This document shows, in pieces, positions 1 to 6,566 of a stretch of 64,000 nucleotides of DNA; the stretch's first letter is position 1, and every line of letters begins with the position of its first letter. The notes beneath the pieces were generated by a model. That model searched no databases. It had not been told where the DNA came from and was given only the letters and a program-made list of their open reading frames with translations. The position numbers were made by a program, and so were the translations under genes. The DNA comes from Opitutia bacterium (GTDB lineage Bacteria; Verrucomicrobiota; Verrucomicrobiia; Opitutales; Opitutaceae): positions 1 to 64,000 of the forward strand of contig JACPIS010000021.1 in assembly GCA_016187925.1 (NCBI GenBank), in the 5' to 3' direction.

Positions 1-617
<617 letters not shown>

Positions 618-660
618 GTCCGATGAGCCCGAGACCCTCCAGTCTCAGCTAAAACTTCGA

Positions 661-692
661 GGCGCCTTCCCCGACGGGAAGGCGCCTTTTTT
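661..692 (+). terminator. Rho-independent terminator after groL
   Basis: A perfect 11-bp inverted repeat (GGCGCCTTCCC, loop CGAC, GGGAAGGCGCC) is followed at once by six T residues. It lies 44 bases after the groL stop and ends that transcription unit. Confidence 0.92.
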
Positions 693-723
693 CGAACAAC
701 TTCAATGAGCTAAGTTTAGATTT

Positions 724-1530
724 ATGTCTAAAGGCCTAGGCGAAACTCGACGCTACATCGAGTGTTCGATTTTCGTGCTGGTGTGGATGGCGGCTGGCTC
801 GCTTTTCAAACTCGGTGGTTCAGGGTATTTGTTGCTGGGTGTGCCCCTGGTTGTCGCCTTTCAGCTGCTGATAGCCCGTCGTCCCCTCCGCCAACTCTGG
901 GCGCGCGATCCTGGGTCTTTTCGGATGGACTTTAAGACGCTCTTGATGGCGTTGACGTTGATTAGCGTGCCAGTTTTGGCGCTCTTTTTTCAAGTCCGGC
1001 AGTATGGATCTATGCTTGTGGTGATCGCTGTTGGAGCGATTCCTTGTGCATTCGCGTTGCGTCACCAGCACGTTGCGAAGCTACGTCACGCGTTTCCAAG
1101 CTTCGGAATGGCAATAGTGGTCGGATGTGCGGTGTTCGCCTCATTCGCGATCTGGGATGGTCGCTCACCGGGTATGGGCCTGGCGAAACTGCCCATCTTC
1201 TTTACCGACGTAGTCTGCCTCACGCTCGCGGGGTTTGTCGTCGAAGAGGTCGTTTTCCGTGGAGCCCTTGATAGTCACTTAGTCCCTGCTCAAGGCACTA
1301 GTTTCCAACCATGGGTTTCGGCTATTTTTGTATCATTCCTATGGGGGATATGGCATTTGCCATTAACCTTTCTCTACCCGTCTCGAGAGGTAGGTTTCTT
1401 AGCGTTGGCAATCTTCATAAATATTCTTTGGGGCGTTCCGCTTTCATTCTGCTGGCGGAAAAGTGGCACGTTGCTGCTGCCAAGTGTGGTCCACGCCCTT
1501 TGTGATAGCTATCGCAACGCCCTCATGTAG
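724..1530 (+). CDS. CPBP-family intramembrane metalloprotease
   Basis: 268-residue polytopic membrane protein of the CPBP (CAAX/Abi, Rce1-like) family, glutamic intramembrane proteases that in bacteria often act in bacteriocin maturation or self-immunity. About seven hydrophobic segments are visible. The diagnostic motifs are present in order: EEVVFRG (residues 174-180, EExxxR), FLWGIWH (205-211, FxxxxxH) and VVHALCD (255-261). Codon use is more AT-rich than in the housekeeping genes, with rare codons such as ATA, which suggests acquired DNA. It stands alone between the groL terminator and the repeat island. The substrate cannot be inferred. The start is the only ATG near the beginning of the reading frame. 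Confidence 0.85.
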   Translation: MSKGLGETRRYIECSIFVLVWMAAGSLFKLGGSGYLLLGVPLVVAFQLLIARRPLRQLWARDPGSFRMDFKTLLMALTLISVPVLALFFQVRQYGSMLVVIAVGAIPCAFALRHQHVAKLRHAFPSFGMAIVVGCAVFASFAIWDGRSPGMGLAKLPIFFTDVVCLTLAGFVVEEVVFRGALDSHLVPAQGTSFQPWVSAIFVSFLWGIWHLPLTFLYPSREVGFLALAIFINILWGVPLSFCWRKSGTLLLPSVVHALCDSYRNALM

Positions 1531-1814
1531 GGCCGGAAAAGGGGGCAGGCTCAGGGTAGCCGTCGTGATCGGGGCCGAAAAAGGGGAGAGGCCGAAAATG
1601 GGGTCATACTTTTGCCATTAGCCGATTGAAAAACCGATCACTCTCCCGTCTTGCTTTGAGTCGAGACTGCCTTGGCCGACTGTCTCGGCTCGTCGGGACG
1701 ACTCACCCTACCTGTGGGCTGAAGGGGGCAGGTCGCGGATGTGGATGTCAGATTCACGCCGGACCCGAACGAATCGATTCTTGCGAGAAAGGGGCCGCGG
1801 AGTGGGGTGCCATC
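1531..1814. other. Non-coding stretch with GGCCGAAAA-type motifs and a REP-like sequence
   Basis: No convincing gene is present; the 80-aa ORF at 1626-1868 has no recognisable family apart from its end (see the DUF433 fragment). Three copies of a GGCCGAAAANGGGG-like word occur between 1531 and 1610, similar to the left edge of the 350-bp repeat (GAAAACGGGTCAGGC). At about 1684-1712 lies GGCTCGTCGGGACGACTCACCCTACC, shown here in description only as a member of the GGTAGGGCGA REP family found at 31.8, 32.3, 41.8 and 48.9 kb. Confidence 0.55.
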
Positions 1815-1868
1815 ATGAAGCCGAGCGTTATCGCGGTTGATCCCGAGATCATGAGCGGGGGAAACTGA
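1815..1868 (+). pseudogene. Truncated DUF433 (VapB-like) antitoxin, N-terminal fragment
   Basis: The ATG at 1815 opens MKPSVIAVDPEIMSGG and then reaches a stop. The VIAVDPEIMSG segment matches the start of DUF433 antitoxins, which normally continue TPVFxGTRVPV and are about 75 residues long. Homology stops where repeat copy 1 begins (about 1860), so the repeat has interrupted the gene or replaced its remainder. No partner toxin (PIN or DUF5615) is visible. Recognition rests on a short motif, hence moderate confidence. Confidence 0.6.
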
Positions 1869-2212
1869 AAACGGGTCAGGCCGCGGATGTTGATGTCCCA
1901 GCCGCGTTGGGCCAGGTCGGATCGACCCGGACAGTCGAAGCGCGGAACCGGGAGTTGGCGGAGCGGACCGATCTCGTCACAGAGCGCACCGAGGGGGCAC
2001 AGAGTCCACCGAGTCGAACCCCCGTGCTCTCTCGGTTTCTTCTTTCGTGTCGTTCGTGTGTTTTGTGGTGGCCACTGGCTCGTCGGAACCAGCCGACTTG
2101 CCCTGCCTTGGGGTCTCATCCGTGTCCCTTCGTGCAATCCGTGGTCAAAAATGTTTGGAGGCGAATCGTCCGATCTTGGTCGAGGCGCGGGGTCACTTCG
2201 GCAGGGCGTCCA
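1860..2212. repeat. Dispersed ~350-bp repeat, copy 1
   Basis: Begins GGAAACTGAAAACGGGTCAGG and ends near TTCGGCAGGGCGTCCA. It is nearly identical to copy 3 (6826-7170), and its first ~150 bases match copy 2 (6003-6156), all in the same orientation. It has no convincing ORF and no clear terminal inverted repeats. Inside are short periodic segments of the kind scattered elsewhere in the window (for example the complement of a CACGAAA-type series). Its left edge cuts the DUF433 gene and its right edge adjoins the integrase remnant. Confidence 0.88.
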
Positions 2213-2529
2213 GCGTGCACGCGCCGGTCTTCCGGTCTATGTTCTTCGGGCTCCAGTCGCAGTCTGCGGTGCTCGGTCGTCTGACTCCCGGTCGTCTTCG
2301 CCGCCCGAAAAAACCAGCGCAAGGCCTCGCGCACTGGGCCCGTGCGCAAGCGCTCCTGTTTTTCGACATACTGCTTGGCCAGCAAGACGGTGGCCGGAGC
2401 ATGCTGCGTTTTGCAGTGTTTCAGAAAAGTGATGACCTCACGGGTGTAGGCCACCTCGCCAGCGCTGCTCAGGCCGGCCTTCGCCAAAGCCTGCTTCCAA
2501 TCGGGAAATGATACGGGCCGGTTGTCCAT
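2213..2529 (-). pseudogene. intI: Integron integrase (IntI) N-terminal remnant
   Basis: From an ATG at 2529 the minus strand reads MDNRPVSFPDWKQALAKAG, then AYTREVITFLKHCKTQHAPA and GPVREALRWFFRAAK, which is the N-terminal SAM-like core-binding domain of integron integrases. Recognisable homology covers roughly the first 85 residues, to about base 2275. The catalytic tyrosine-recombinase domain (R-H-R-Y box) is absent because sequence continues straight into repeat copy 1. The gene diverges from the cassette array, the standard integron layout. Without the catalytic domain it cannot move cassettes; activity would need another integrase. A second frame over 2193-2290 ends CTLDALPK-stop, possibly an unrelated gene remnant. 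Confidence 0.82.
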
Positions 2530-2702
2530 CACGCGGCCCGTGTGTCCAGTCGAGTTGAGCTTTACGCCGGTAAAAATCAACGCGCAAAAAACTCAACCGG
2601 CAAAAATCGAGTGTTGATTTCCAGCGGCTTATCGAGCCTCATTCGCTCGCGGGCCACAATGTTGTTATCATCAACTCAGTTGAGCTGAATATACTGATCG
2701 CC
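2530..2702. promoter_or_regulatory. Integron attI / Pint-Pc region
   Basis: The 173 bp between the divergent integrase remnant and the first cassette should hold attI and the promoters for intI and the cassettes. Visible features are two similar 15-bp words (CGCCGGTAAAAATCAA and AACCGGCAAAAATCGAG), a repeated GTTGAGCT word, and a TATACT hexamer (2690-2695) that could serve as a -10 box, although no good -35 at 17 bp is seen. The recombination core is GATCGCC at 2696-2702, which is exactly complementary to the R'' box of cassette 1. The attI boundary is inferred from position. Confidence 0.6.
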
Positions 2703-2714
2703 GGAAGAAAGCAG

Positions 2715-3152
2715 ATGCCAGCGCACGCCTCCAGAATTCCCGAACTTCGTCCGCTATCGGAGCAAGAGCGCACGCTGCTTCGCTGGATGGTCGAGCAAAA
2801 TTCGGGTGTCGGTTCGGACTTATTGGCACAGCTTGATCACGCGACGGTCGCCGCTCGGTGCGGTTGTGGATGTGCGAGCATCGATCTCGCCGTCGATGGC
2901 GCTGAAGAAGACAAGAAAGAGCCCATGGATTTGATCGGGGATTACGCGTGGAGGACGAAAGCCGGCAATTTGTGCGGTGCCTATTTGTTCACGCGTCGAG
3001 GTCATCTCGCCGGTCTTGATCTGTGGAGCATCGATGGCGCAGAGACGCCGTCCGCACTGCCAGCGATTGAATCGCTCTCCGCGTTTGCTCACGTTCAGAA
3101 GGGCGATCCAGCCGGCACAGACAACTCCGGGGCTGCGCCCCGTCGTGTCTGA
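2715..3152 (+). CDS. Integron cassette 1 protein, CGCGC-motif hypothetical
   Basis: 145 residues. The first half (LSEQERTLLRWMVEQ...LLAQLDHATVAARCGCGCASIDLAVDG) matches a family of unknown function carrying an RCGCGCxSIDL signature, followed by a short beta-rich segment (LFTRRGHLAGLDLWSIDG). No signal peptide or membrane segment is present. The ATG lies 12 bases after the attI core, with GGAAGAAAG as ribosome-binding site. The stop lies inside the attC, so the last ~15 residues are attC-encoded. Function is unknown; the paired cysteines could bind metal. Confidence 0.72.
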   Translation: MPAHASRIPELRPLSEQERTLLRWMVEQNSGVGSDLLAQLDHATVAARCGCGCASIDLAVDGAEEDKKEPMDLIGDYAWRTKAGNLCGAYLFTRRGHLAGLDLWSIDGAETPSALPAIESLSAFAHVQKGDPAGTDNSGAAPRRV

Positions 3153-3167
3153 CCTCAATCGTTCGGC
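3102..3167 (+). other. attC site of cassette 1
   Basis: R'' GGCGATC (3102-3108) is the exact complement of GATCGCC at the 5' junction of this cassette (2696-2702). The middle folds as a hairpin (CAGACAACTCCGGGG, loop CTGCG, CCCCGTCGTGTCTG) with an unpaired A on the left arm. The right core GTTCGGC (3161-3167) belongs to the next cassette except for its first G. Length is about 66 bp. Confidence 0.85.
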
Positions 3168-3174
3168 AAAAGAT

Positions 3175-3591
3175 ATGCCCAAATCTCCAAAGCCAAAGTT
3201 CTGGTCGGGTGCGAGTCTACGCATACATGATGCGCCCGAACTGCACGACGAGATCAGCGCACGACTTGGCCCGCCATCAGCGTCCCACAAGAAAGGAGAG
3301 CTGCGTTCACCGACATCCAAGCGTCCATGGCCAAACGATATTTGGATGAAGGATTCCCCGTTGCCAGAAAGACGAGACATTGGTGAGCACCTTGCGTGGA
3401 TTGCGAAGTTCGCGCGACCACACTCTGCATATTTGCGACGGCTTATTCGCCGCGGCGCACGCATAGATATTTATCTGAGTTACCGCTGCGACCATGATCA
3501 TTGCGGCATTGGCCTTGCCCCGGAGCATCTGGAGATTTTTACCCGCCTCGGGATTCGCATGGAAGTTTCCATTCTGACGGATGACCTCTAG
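3175..3591 (+). CDS. Integron cassette 2 protein, DUF4279-like
   Basis: 138 residues when started at the ATG at 3175, eight bases after the core; the longer ORF in the track runs back through cassette 1 and its attC. Features typical of DUF4279 are visible: an N-terminal ASLRIHD strand, ELHDEISARLG with PPS, WPNDIWMKDSPLPER, EHLAWIAKFARPHSAYLRRL, then IDIYLSYRCDHDHCGIGLAPEHLEIF. It is soluble, with no signal peptide. DUF4279 proteins are common in cassettes, TA-like loci and near immunity genes, but their role is not known. The family call is from memory of the pattern. Confidence 0.8.
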   Translation: MPKSPKPKFWSGASLRIHDAPELHDEISARLGPPSASHKKGELRSPTSKRPWPNDIWMKDSPLPERRDIGEHLAWIAKFARPHSAYLRRLIRRGARIDIYLSYRCDHDHCGIGLAPEHLEIFTRLGIRMEVSILTDDL

Positions 3592-3606
3592 CGAAGAAGC
3601 AAGGAG

Positions 3607-3673
3607 GCCGAACAAGCGGCCAGAGCCAATGGCGGTGCTGCGCACCGCCATGGCTCATCACTGAACGTTCGGC
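3607..3673 (+). other. attC site of cassette 2
   Basis: R'' GCCGAAC (3607-3613) is complementary to the GTTCGGC core at 3161 that starts this cassette. The stem is GAGCCAATGGCGGTG / CACCGCCATGGCTC with loop CTGCG and a single extrahelical A on the left arm. R' is GTTCGGC at 3667-3673. At 67 bp this is the most canonical attC of the array. Confidence 0.9.
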
Positions 3674-3693
3674 GGAAAATAGGAACCCTCCCC

Positions 3694-4146
3694 ATGTCTA
3701 TCGCATTATTCGTATCGGTCCTCCTGAACCTGATCGTCGCAGGTCTTGTTCTCTACTTTAAGGAGAGCATCAAGGCCGTCGTCGATTATCGGAAGAAGAA
3801 GGCGCTTGCCGACTATCAGATGGATTTGGAGGAGCTTGCCGCGAGAAGAAGGAAAGCGCAGTTGGTGGCTGAGTTGTTTTCCCGTCGCTTTAACAAGCCG
3901 GACGAAGTGTATGAATTCGAAAAGCTGAATTGGGAGCTGGCGCTAGTTTTGCCGAAAGATTTGGTCTGCCTGATCACGACGAAGCTCGTAGAGAAGAACG
4001 ACAAGTTTTCAGCGATGGAAGTTCTCGTCGCGATCCGCGAGCGCCTCGGCATTAAGGATGGGCTCGAGGCGCAGAATATCGCCTACACGAAATTAGGAGA
4101 GAGCCGAACCAAACCGCCAGAGAACAACGCGCGGGATGTGACCTAA
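3694..4146 (+). CDS. Integron cassette 3 protein, membrane-anchored helical protein
   Basis: 150 residues. An N-terminal transmembrane helix (about residues 3-21, IALFVSVLLNLIVAGLVLYF) is followed by a highly charged region (RKKKALADYQMDLEELAARRRKAQ) likely to form a coiled coil, then a helical domain with WELALVLPKDLV. The architecture is a small inner-membrane protein with its bulk probably cytoplasmic. The ATG is 20 bases after the core, a longer leader than its neighbours, with GGAAC-type upstream sequence. The C-terminal ~15 residues are encoded by the attC. No family was recognised. Confidence 0.72.
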   Translation: MSIALFVSVLLNLIVAGLVLYFKESIKAVVDYRKKKALADYQMDLEELAARRRKAQLVAELFSRRFNKPDEVYEFEKLNWELALVLPKDLVCLITTKLVEKNDKFSAMEVLVAIRERLGIKDGLEAQNIAYTKLGESRTKPPENNARDVT

Positions 4147-4237
4147 ATCGTATGTGCCTTCTCCGCTCAGCATTTTCCGTAGCTCAAAAGGGCTCACTCC
4201 ACGCTCGCCCGCGCGTGTCTCATCGGTAGCGATCGGC
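4103..4237 (+). other. attC site of cassette 3 (long form, 135 bp)
   Basis: R'' GCCGAAC (4103-4109) is complementary to the GTTCGGC core at 3667. The outer stem is GAGAACAACGCGCGGG against CCCGCGCGTGTCTC, with extra unpaired bases on the left arm. The interior of about 80 bp is variable. The right core GATCGGC (4231-4237) belongs to the next cassette. It is nearly identical to the attC of cassette 4, although the cassette coding sequences are unrelated. Confidence 0.85.
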
Positions 4238-4242
4238 GGAAG

Positions 4243-4557
4243 ATGAAAGCAGGCACAAGAGTTCAATTGCAGACCTTTGATGGCATGGCCGCTTCAAAGA
4301 AGAAGGTGCTAGCAGCCGAAGACTATTGGCGTTTGGTTGGCCGGGCCGGCGCCGTTGTAGATTCGCCGGAAGAGAGGAGCGCTTTCCCGGATGCTGGTCC
4401 TGACGCTCGTGTGTGCGTTCGCTTTGACGACGATCTGAAGGCATTGGGCCTCGAAGCTCACAATCGAATCCCGAATAGTTTGTGGGTCCGAACATCCGAT
4501 CTCAGTTCGCAGAAGAGAGCCGATCCAGACCGCCAGAGAACAACGCGCGGGATGTGA
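4243..4557 (+). CDS. Integron cassette 4 hypothetical protein
   Basis: 104 residues starting six bases after the core. A beta-rich N-terminus (GTRVQLQTFDGM) is followed by EDYWRLVGRAGAVV and VCVRFDDDLKALGLEAHNRIPNSLWVRTSDL. That pattern resembles small SH3-like cassette proteins of unknown function that end in HNxxPNSLW. No membrane segment or signal is present. The last ~15 residues and the stop lie in the attC. There is almost no room for a conventional Shine-Dalgarno (GGAAG abuts the ATG), so translation may depend on coupling or an atypical leader. Confidence 0.65.
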   Translation: MKAGTRVQLQTFDGMAASKKKVLAAEDYWRLVGRAGAVVDSPEERSAFPDAGPDARVCVRFDDDLKALGLEAHNRIPNSLWVRTSDLSSQKRADPDRQRTTRGM

Positions 4558-4653
4558 CCTAAATCGTATGCTCCATCTCCGCTCAGCATTTTCCGCAGTT
4601 CAAAAGGGCTCACTCCACGCTCGCCCGCGCGTGTCTCATCGGTGACGATCGGC
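4519..4653 (+). other. attC site of cassette 4 (long form, 135 bp)
   Basis: R'' GCCGATC (4519-4525) is complementary to the GATCGGC core that begins this cassette at 4231. It has the same long architecture and almost the same sequence as the attC of cassette 3, including the ACGCGCGGG / CCCGCGCGT stem. R' is GATCGGC at 4647-4653. Confidence 0.87.
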
Positions 4654-4662
4654 GGAAGAAAG

Positions 4663-5070
4663 ATGAAGATCTCGAAGATTGTTTACTGGTTGGCGCTTGC
4701 CTGTCTCGGCTACTACACGGTCCGCAGCGTCATCGTTGGCGGTTCCGGAATGATCGTCGGTCGTGTGCTCGCCATCGCGCTCTGGTCATTCCTCACATGG
4801 ATGCTGTTCCGCCGGCCGAAGGCATGGGGCTTGGGTGTCGGCATCTTCATGCTTCTTACCGTCGCCATTCAGCTTGGACTTTGGCGGCTGGCAGTGACTA
4901 GCCCGAAGAAAGAGGAGCTAGGTTTGGACGATAGCTGGCTTTCATTCGGATCGTCGGTTTCCCCGCTGATCCTCGGCGGCATATTTAGCATCAGCCTCCG
5001 TTGGCTGGCTCCCCAAGAGGCCGATCCAGCCGGCACAGACAACGACCGGGCTGCGCCCGGTCGTGTCTGA
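4663..5070 (+). CDS. Integron cassette 5 protein, small integral membrane protein
   Basis: 135 residues from the ATG at 4663. The ORF track starts seven codons earlier, across the core, which is unlikely because GGAAGAAAG gives a ribosome-binding site for 4663. About four hydrophobic helices are visible (IVYWLALACLGYYTV, VLAIALWSFLTWMLF, GVGIFMLLTVAIQLGLW, and one near VSPLILGGIFSISL). No family was recognised. The final residues (DPAGTDNDRAAPGRV) are encoded by the attC and resemble the tail of cassette 1 for that reason only. Confidence 0.7.
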   Translation: MKISKIVYWLALACLGYYTVRSVIVGGSGMIVGRVLAIALWSFLTWMLFRRPKAWGLGVGIFMLLTVAIQLGLWRLAVTSPKKEELGLDDSWLSFGSSVSPLILGGIFSISLRWLAPQEADPAGTDNDRAAPGRV

Positions 5071-5085
5071 CCTCAGTCGATCGGC
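5020..5085 (+). other. attC site of cassette 5
   Basis: R'' GCCGATC (5020-5026) is complementary to the GATCGGC core at 4647. The hairpin is CAGACAACGACCGGG / CCCGGTCGTGTCTG with loop CTGCG and one extrahelical A. R' is GATCGGC at 5079-5085. It is 66 bp long and close in sequence to the attC of cassette 1. Confidence 0.9.
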
Positions 5086-5090
5086 GGAAG

Positions 5091-5567
5091 ATGAATTGCA
5101 TTCCGATACTCATCGTAGCCCTTGCCGCGCTTCCTGCGTGCTCAAAGAAAGAAGCACCGACCGAGGCGGTGGTCAGAAATGAGGATCCTCCATTTTTCGT
5201 TAATCCCAAGTTCACTGGCGGTCCATCGGTGATGACGGCCGCTCGCAAAATTTTCCCAGAAAGTAGTCAGATCGACCTGCGGGACTTTTGGACGAGCGCC
5301 GATGGCACCCACGAATTCGTGGTTTTCTTCGTAGGTCGGGAAATCAAAGGAGGGTTTGAGGGCATGTATTGGCGCTATCTGGCATTCGCTAAGAAGAAGA
5401 GCGACCGAGATTGGGCTAGTGCTCGAATTTTCGACTTACCCGATAATCGCTTCGGGCCGCTTGATCGTTCGCTGGCGTGGCTTGAGCAGAATGCGAAAGA
5501 GCTGAAAGCGCCGATCCAGATGTCAGAGCCAACGTCCGGGCTGGCGCCCGGACGTGGCTCACCATAG
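5091..5567 (+). CDS. Integron cassette 6 protein, predicted lipoprotein
   Basis: 158 residues from the ATG at 5091, five bases after the core. A lipoprotein signal is clear: MNCIPILIVALAALPAC with lipobox LPAC, then a charged mature start (SKKEAPTEAV). The mature part has an alternating pattern (DLRDFWTSADGTHEFVVFFVGREIKGGFEGMYWRYLAF) suggesting a small globular periplasmic domain. No family was recognised. The track's longer ORF reaches back into cassette 5 and is rejected because the lipobox fixes the start. Confidence 0.75.
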   Translation: MNCIPILIVALAALPACSKKEAPTEAVVRNEDPPFFVNPKFTGGPSVMTAARKIFPESSQIDLRDFWTSADGTHEFVVFFVGREIKGGFEGMYWRYLAFAKKKSDRDWASARIFDLPDNRFGPLDRSLAWLEQNAKELKAPIQMSEPTSGLAPGRGSP

Positions 5568-5576
5568 ACGATCGGC
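5510..5576 (+). other. attC site of cassette 6
   Basis: R'' GCCGATC (5510-5516) is complementary to the GATCGGC core at 5079. The stem is GAGCCAACGTCCGGG / CCCGGACGTGGCTC with loop CTGGCG and one extrahelical A. R' is GATCGGC at 5570-5576. Length is 67 bp. Confidence 0.9.
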
Positions 5577-5585
5577 GGAAGAAAG

Positions 5586-5927
5586 ATGAAGATGCTGCGC
5601 TCACTCGTAGGAGATCAGTTCGCGAAGGAGGTCCATCTGGATCGCCCTCCGCGGACCATTGGTGAGCGCGTGTTTCGCTTCTCGGTCTATTTTTTCATCG
5701 TGAGCAGTATCCTTGGCGGATTGGCCGAGTTTGCAGGTGTCGATAAGAAGATTGGCGAAAGCATGGGATTCCTGATGTGGCCTTTCTCGGTGCTGTTCAT
5801 GTTTTCGTTCATTTACATGCTGGCCTTCGCCTATGTTCGGTATGTCCGTCCTCAGAAAGTCCGGCGGTCTAGTGATTCGTCCGTAAGCGGAGAGCCGATC
5901 CAGTCAGCCACAGACCAACGCCCTTGA
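5586..5927 (+). CDS. Integron cassette 7 protein, two-helix membrane protein
   Basis: 113 residues. Two hydrophobic segments are visible (about residues 31-50, FRFSVYFFIVSSILGGLAEF, and 62-86, FLMWPFSVLFMFSFIYMLAFAYV), flanked by basic stretches. The ATG lies nine bases after the core, with GGAAGAAAG as ribosome-binding site, as in cassette 5. The last 11 residues are encoded by the start of a truncated attC. No family was recognised. Confidence 0.7.
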   Translation: MKMLRSLVGDQFAKEVHLDRPPRTIGERVFRFSVYFFIVSSILGGLAEFAGVDKKIGESMGFLMWPFSVLFMFSFIYMLAFAYVRYVRPQKVRRSSDSSVSGEPIQSATDQRP

Positions 5928-6002
5928 TCTCACCTGAATCGCTGATGATATCTTCGCTCAACATGGCCCAGTTATTCAAAAGAGACGGCTCGCCCGCCCG
6001 GC
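5894..6002 (+). other. Truncated attC of cassette 7
   Basis: R'' GCCGATC (5894-5900) matches the GATCGGC core at 5570. The interior aligns with the long attCs (CACCTGAATCG..., TTCAAAAG, GGCTCGCCCGC) but stops at about 5998, and the expected stem end, R' and core are missing. Repeat copy 2 begins immediately after, so the repeat truncated this end of the array. Confidence 0.75.
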
Positions 6003-6156
6003 GGAAACTGAAAACGGGTCAGGCCGCGGATGTTGATGTTCCAGCCGCGTTGGGCCAGGTCGGATCGACCCGGACAGTCGAAGCGCGGAACCGGGAGTTG
6101 GCGGAGCGGACCGATCTCGTCACAGAGCGTACCGAGATGGCGCAGTGTCCACCGAG
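6003..6156. repeat. Dispersed repeat, copy 2 (left part only)
   Basis: Starts GGAAACTGAAAACGGGTCAGG and follows copy 1 closely to about CCACCGAG at 6156, then diverges into unrelated sequence containing CTCTGTGTGCTCCGTGCC-like words. Same orientation as copies 1 and 3. The stretch from 6157 to 6266 holds nothing recognisable. Confidence 0.85.
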
Positions 6157-6266
6157 ATCATCCTCTGTGTGCTCCGTGCCCCTCCTGACTTTCTCCGTGA
6201 CGAGCTACGCCTCTGCCATCCGGGTTCATCCGGGCGGACGCGGCGAGGGCGCCGCGTCTCCAAGGT

Positions 6267-6566
6267 CTATTCGTGCCGGCCGGTCCAGTAGAGTGGGTGC
6301 CGCTTGCTGTGGCTGATGGACAGAATTTCCAATTCTTCGCCGGCGATCTTTTCCCAATAGTAGAAAGCGTAGGGGAAGCGGCGGAGCAGCCCTCGGCGGA
6401 CATCTTGATCGATCACCCGCCAGCGATGGGGAAATTGCCGCAGGTCGGCGACCGCTTCGTCCACCGCAGCGATGAAATCCGCGCCCAGGCCCGGGCGCTG
6501 GTTTTCGTGGTAACAGGCGGCCTCGGAGAATTCCCGCTCCGCTTCGGGATGCAGGACAACCCTCAT
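6267..6566 (-). CDS. ParE/RelE-family toxin
   Basis: 99-residue ParE-like toxin: MRVVLHPEAEREFSEAACYHENQRPGLGADFIAAVDEAVADL, then FPHRWRVIDQDVRRGLLRRFPYAFYYWE and ILSISHSKRHPLYWTGR. Family members poison gyrase (ParE) or cleave mRNA on ribosomes (RelE); the sequence favours the ParE branch. It overlaps the upstream antitoxin by four bases (ATGA), so the two are translationally coupled. The module runs opposite to the integron cassettes and has no attC, so it is not a cassette. Confidence 0.88.
   Translation of the reverse strand: MRVVLHPEAEREFSEAACYHENQRPGLGADFIAAVDEAVADLRQFPHRWRVIDQDVRRGLLRRFPYAFYYWEKIAGEELEILSISHSKRHPLYWTGRHE

Noticed and set aside
1626-1814. 80-aa ORF as a gene
   Set aside because: Only the last 17 codons show a family match (DUF433), from an internal ATG; the rest is REP and low-information sequence.
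1860-2212. Plus-strand ORFs inside repeat copies 1 and 3 as proteins
   Set aside because: The two copies keep different open frames, and the translations show no family or codon pattern; conservation is at DNA level.
2977-3174. Upstream extension of the cassette 2 ORF
   Set aside because: It reads through cassette 1 and its attC; the ATG at 3175 follows the core as in the other cassettes.
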